A stretch of DNA of 6,352 nucleotides from DATAPE01 sp034667525 (GTDB taxonomy: Bacteria > Actinomycetota > CADDZG01 > WHSQ01). The translations under genes and the position numbers were made by a program. The stretch is taken from the NCBI GenBank assembly GCA_034667525.1, contig JAXDJO010000060.1, forward strand, positions 1 to 6,352, given 5' to 3'. Shown here piece after piece: positions 5,091-6,352 of this stretch. How positions within the stretch are numbered: position 1 is the stretch's first letter; every line of letters starts with the position of its first letter. The notes beneath the pieces were generated by a model. That model had not been told where the DNA came from, did not search any database, and saw nothing but the letters and a program-made list of their open reading frames with translations.

Positions 5091-6352
5091 GGTGAGGTGA
5101 CTCGCGCGGCTTCGAGCGACGCCACTGGAGAGCCGCGCGTCCACAGCGCGATCGCTTGCCCATTCGCATTCCGCAGGGCGGTCGGGAAGTAATCACCTTC
5201 CGGCAGCGCGGCGACCGAAGTGGCGGCCTTCCATCCCGAGTTCGGATCACGGATGGCAACGCGGATCTCAGGAGCCGTCTCGAACTGGTCGCTTTCGAAG
5301 AACAGATAGACCAGCTTCGAGGAGCTGTCGAGAACCAGCGCGGGGAAGTCGACCTGAGAGGTAGCGAGCGCCTGCACCGCTATCTCCGGCTTGCTCCAAC
5401 CCAATTTCTCTGTGTGTATGAAGTAGAGAAGCCGGTAGTCGGTGCTGTCGCGCAGTATCAGGTGAGCGGTGCCCTGCCCGTCGAAGGCGAGCGCCGCGGC
5501 GCCGATGGAAGCGTTCGTCGGGAGACGCTGAGGCGCCTGCCATCTCCAGGCCCCCGACCCCGCGGGGGTGAGCGTTCGCGATGACCATCCCGTGTCCGAG
5601 GTCCCCTGACGGTAGGTGACCAGGACACGCCCGGAAGAGGGATCGACGGCTTCGTTCACCAAGACGGGCACCGTCTTGCCGGGCGCCGCCACCGCACCGG
5701 AGTCCACAACGACTGCTTTCCCTCTCTTGGGAGCGATCGCAGCCCAGTACGGCTCCTGGCCTGCAGGGGTGTCCTTGGCCCACACCACATGGGCCGTCTG
5801 CCGGGACTGGTCCCAGCCCACATCGACCAACGGCGTCTTCGTGTGGGTATCGAGCCTGACGATGGATGAGGCGCGCCAGCCGCCGGGGGTCTGAACAAGT
5901 ACGGCGTAGGCCACCCCCCGGGCATCGGTGTAAGCCAGATGGAGCCGGTCGGCGGCGTCGATCGCCACTGCGAAGGAAGCTGGCTTGACTGCGGTAACGC
6001 TCGATGGCTTGAGCCAGGTCGCCCCGTTGTCACCGCCATCGGACACGATCTGCATGCCGCCGGGGACCGCGAACAGGGCGAGCAACCTGCCGTCCGAGGT
6101 GTGGACGAGGTGCTGTTGGGCTATCCATTGCGTGTTTGTGGCGCTACCGGGCACGCCCGAGGCCACCGTCTTTATGGTGGGCACCAGGCTCGCTGCGGTG
6201 GGCACAGCGGGGGCGGGGTTGAAAGAACGAACCAGGGCGACCAGCATTAGGCCCACACCGAGAACCACGGCCCCCACCGCCAAGGACGTGCCCAGTGACA
6301 TCCGCGGCCGTGAGATGACCGGACGCGGCGCTGCCTCGGGGGGAGAAAGCAG
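5087..6352 (-). CDS. Membrane-anchored beta-propeller-like protein, probably 5'-truncated by the window
   Basis: Counting from ATG 6301, this protein has 404 residues: a hydrophobic anchor at about 6-24, a Pro/Ala-rich linker (28-40), then an extracytoplasmic domain of about 350 residues. The domain repeats a pattern of small-hydrophobic beta strands followed by a Gly-Trp turn (GGW 140-142, AWRW 251-254, GW 301-302, GW 356-357), with strands such as LHLAYTD, AHVVWA, VLVTYR, AHLILRD and VYLFFES. One Asp-box-like element, DNGATW (91-96), is present. This suggests a sialidase/BNR-type beta-propeller of perhaps six blades; I see no sialidase catalytic set, so glycan or protein binding is likelier than hydrolysis. 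No ribosome binding site precedes ATG 6301, and the frame stays open for 17 more codons to the window edge (PPEAAPRP and further Pro/Arg residues), so the true start is probably outside. It is the first visible gene of the minus-strand operon. Specific function unknown. Confidence 0.8.
   Translation of the reverse strand: MLSPPEAAPRPVISRPRMSLGTSLAVGAVVLGVGLMLVALVRSFNPAPAVPTAASLVPTIKTVASGVPGSATNTQWIAQQHLVHTSDGRLLALFAVPGGMQIVSDGGDNGATWLKPSSVTAVKPASFAVAIDAADRLHLAYTDARGVAYAVLVQTPGGWRASSIVRLDTHTKTPLVDVGWDQSRQTAHVVWAKDTPAGQEPYWAAIAPKRGKAVVVDSGAVAAPGKTVPVLVNEAVDPSSGRVLVTYRQGTSDTGWSSRTLTPAGSGAWRWQAPQRLPTNASIGAAALAFDGQGTAHLILRDSTDYRLLYFIHTEKLGWSKPEIAVQALATSQVDFPALVLDSSSKLVYLFFESDQFETAPEIRVAIRDPNSGWKAATSVAALPEGDYFPTALRNANGQAIALWTRGSPVASLEAARVTSP

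Overview
The window looks like chromosomal DNA of a high-GC actinobacterium. The evidence is GC-rich coding with strong third-position GC bias, GTG starts, short gene spacing, and a secreted protein with long Thr/Pro/Glu stretches and an LPFTG sorting signal. Thr-rich LPXTG proteins of this style are common in Acidimicrobiia and related lineages, but the class cannot be fixed from sequence alone. There are no RNA genes, insertion sequences or CRISPR arrays that I can support. The theme is cell-surface glycan and surface-protein biology.

Left part, plus strand. Bases 1-315 are the C-terminal end of an NAD-dependent sugar-nucleotide epimerase. A non-coding stretch of 294 bases follows (316-609). 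It holds a GC hairpin just after the epimerase, a candidate sigma-28/WhiG-like promoter (399-427), and a leader with several stable hairpins. The leader precedes a 301-residue secreted, cell-wall-anchored protein (610-1515). Thirty bases further on is a soluble family 2 glycosyltransferase (1546-2373) of the polyprenyl-phosphate-sugar synthase type. A perfect 12-bp inverted repeat lies inside its first codons.

Right part, minus strand, converging on the left part with 19 bases between stop codons. In transcription order there are three genes. The first is a membrane-anchored beta-propeller-like protein whose reading frame runs off the right edge (6352-5087). The second is a polytopic membrane protein of the PTPS-related / YfhO-like, GT-C-type kind (5090-2880), coupled to the first by a GTGA stop/start overlap. 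The third is a GtrA-family small membrane protein (2845-2393), 34 bases downstream of the second gene's stop.

How the genes may work together (inference). The GT2 enzyme would make a lipid-phosphate sugar on the cytoplasmic face. The GtrA-like protein would help move it across the membrane. The large GT-C-like protein would use it outside the cell. The Thr-rich LPFTG protein, encoded just ahead of the GT2 gene, is a plausible acceptor. All parts of a lipid-linked-sugar glycosylation route plus a candidate substrate therefore sit within 6 kb, but no sequence feature proves the link.
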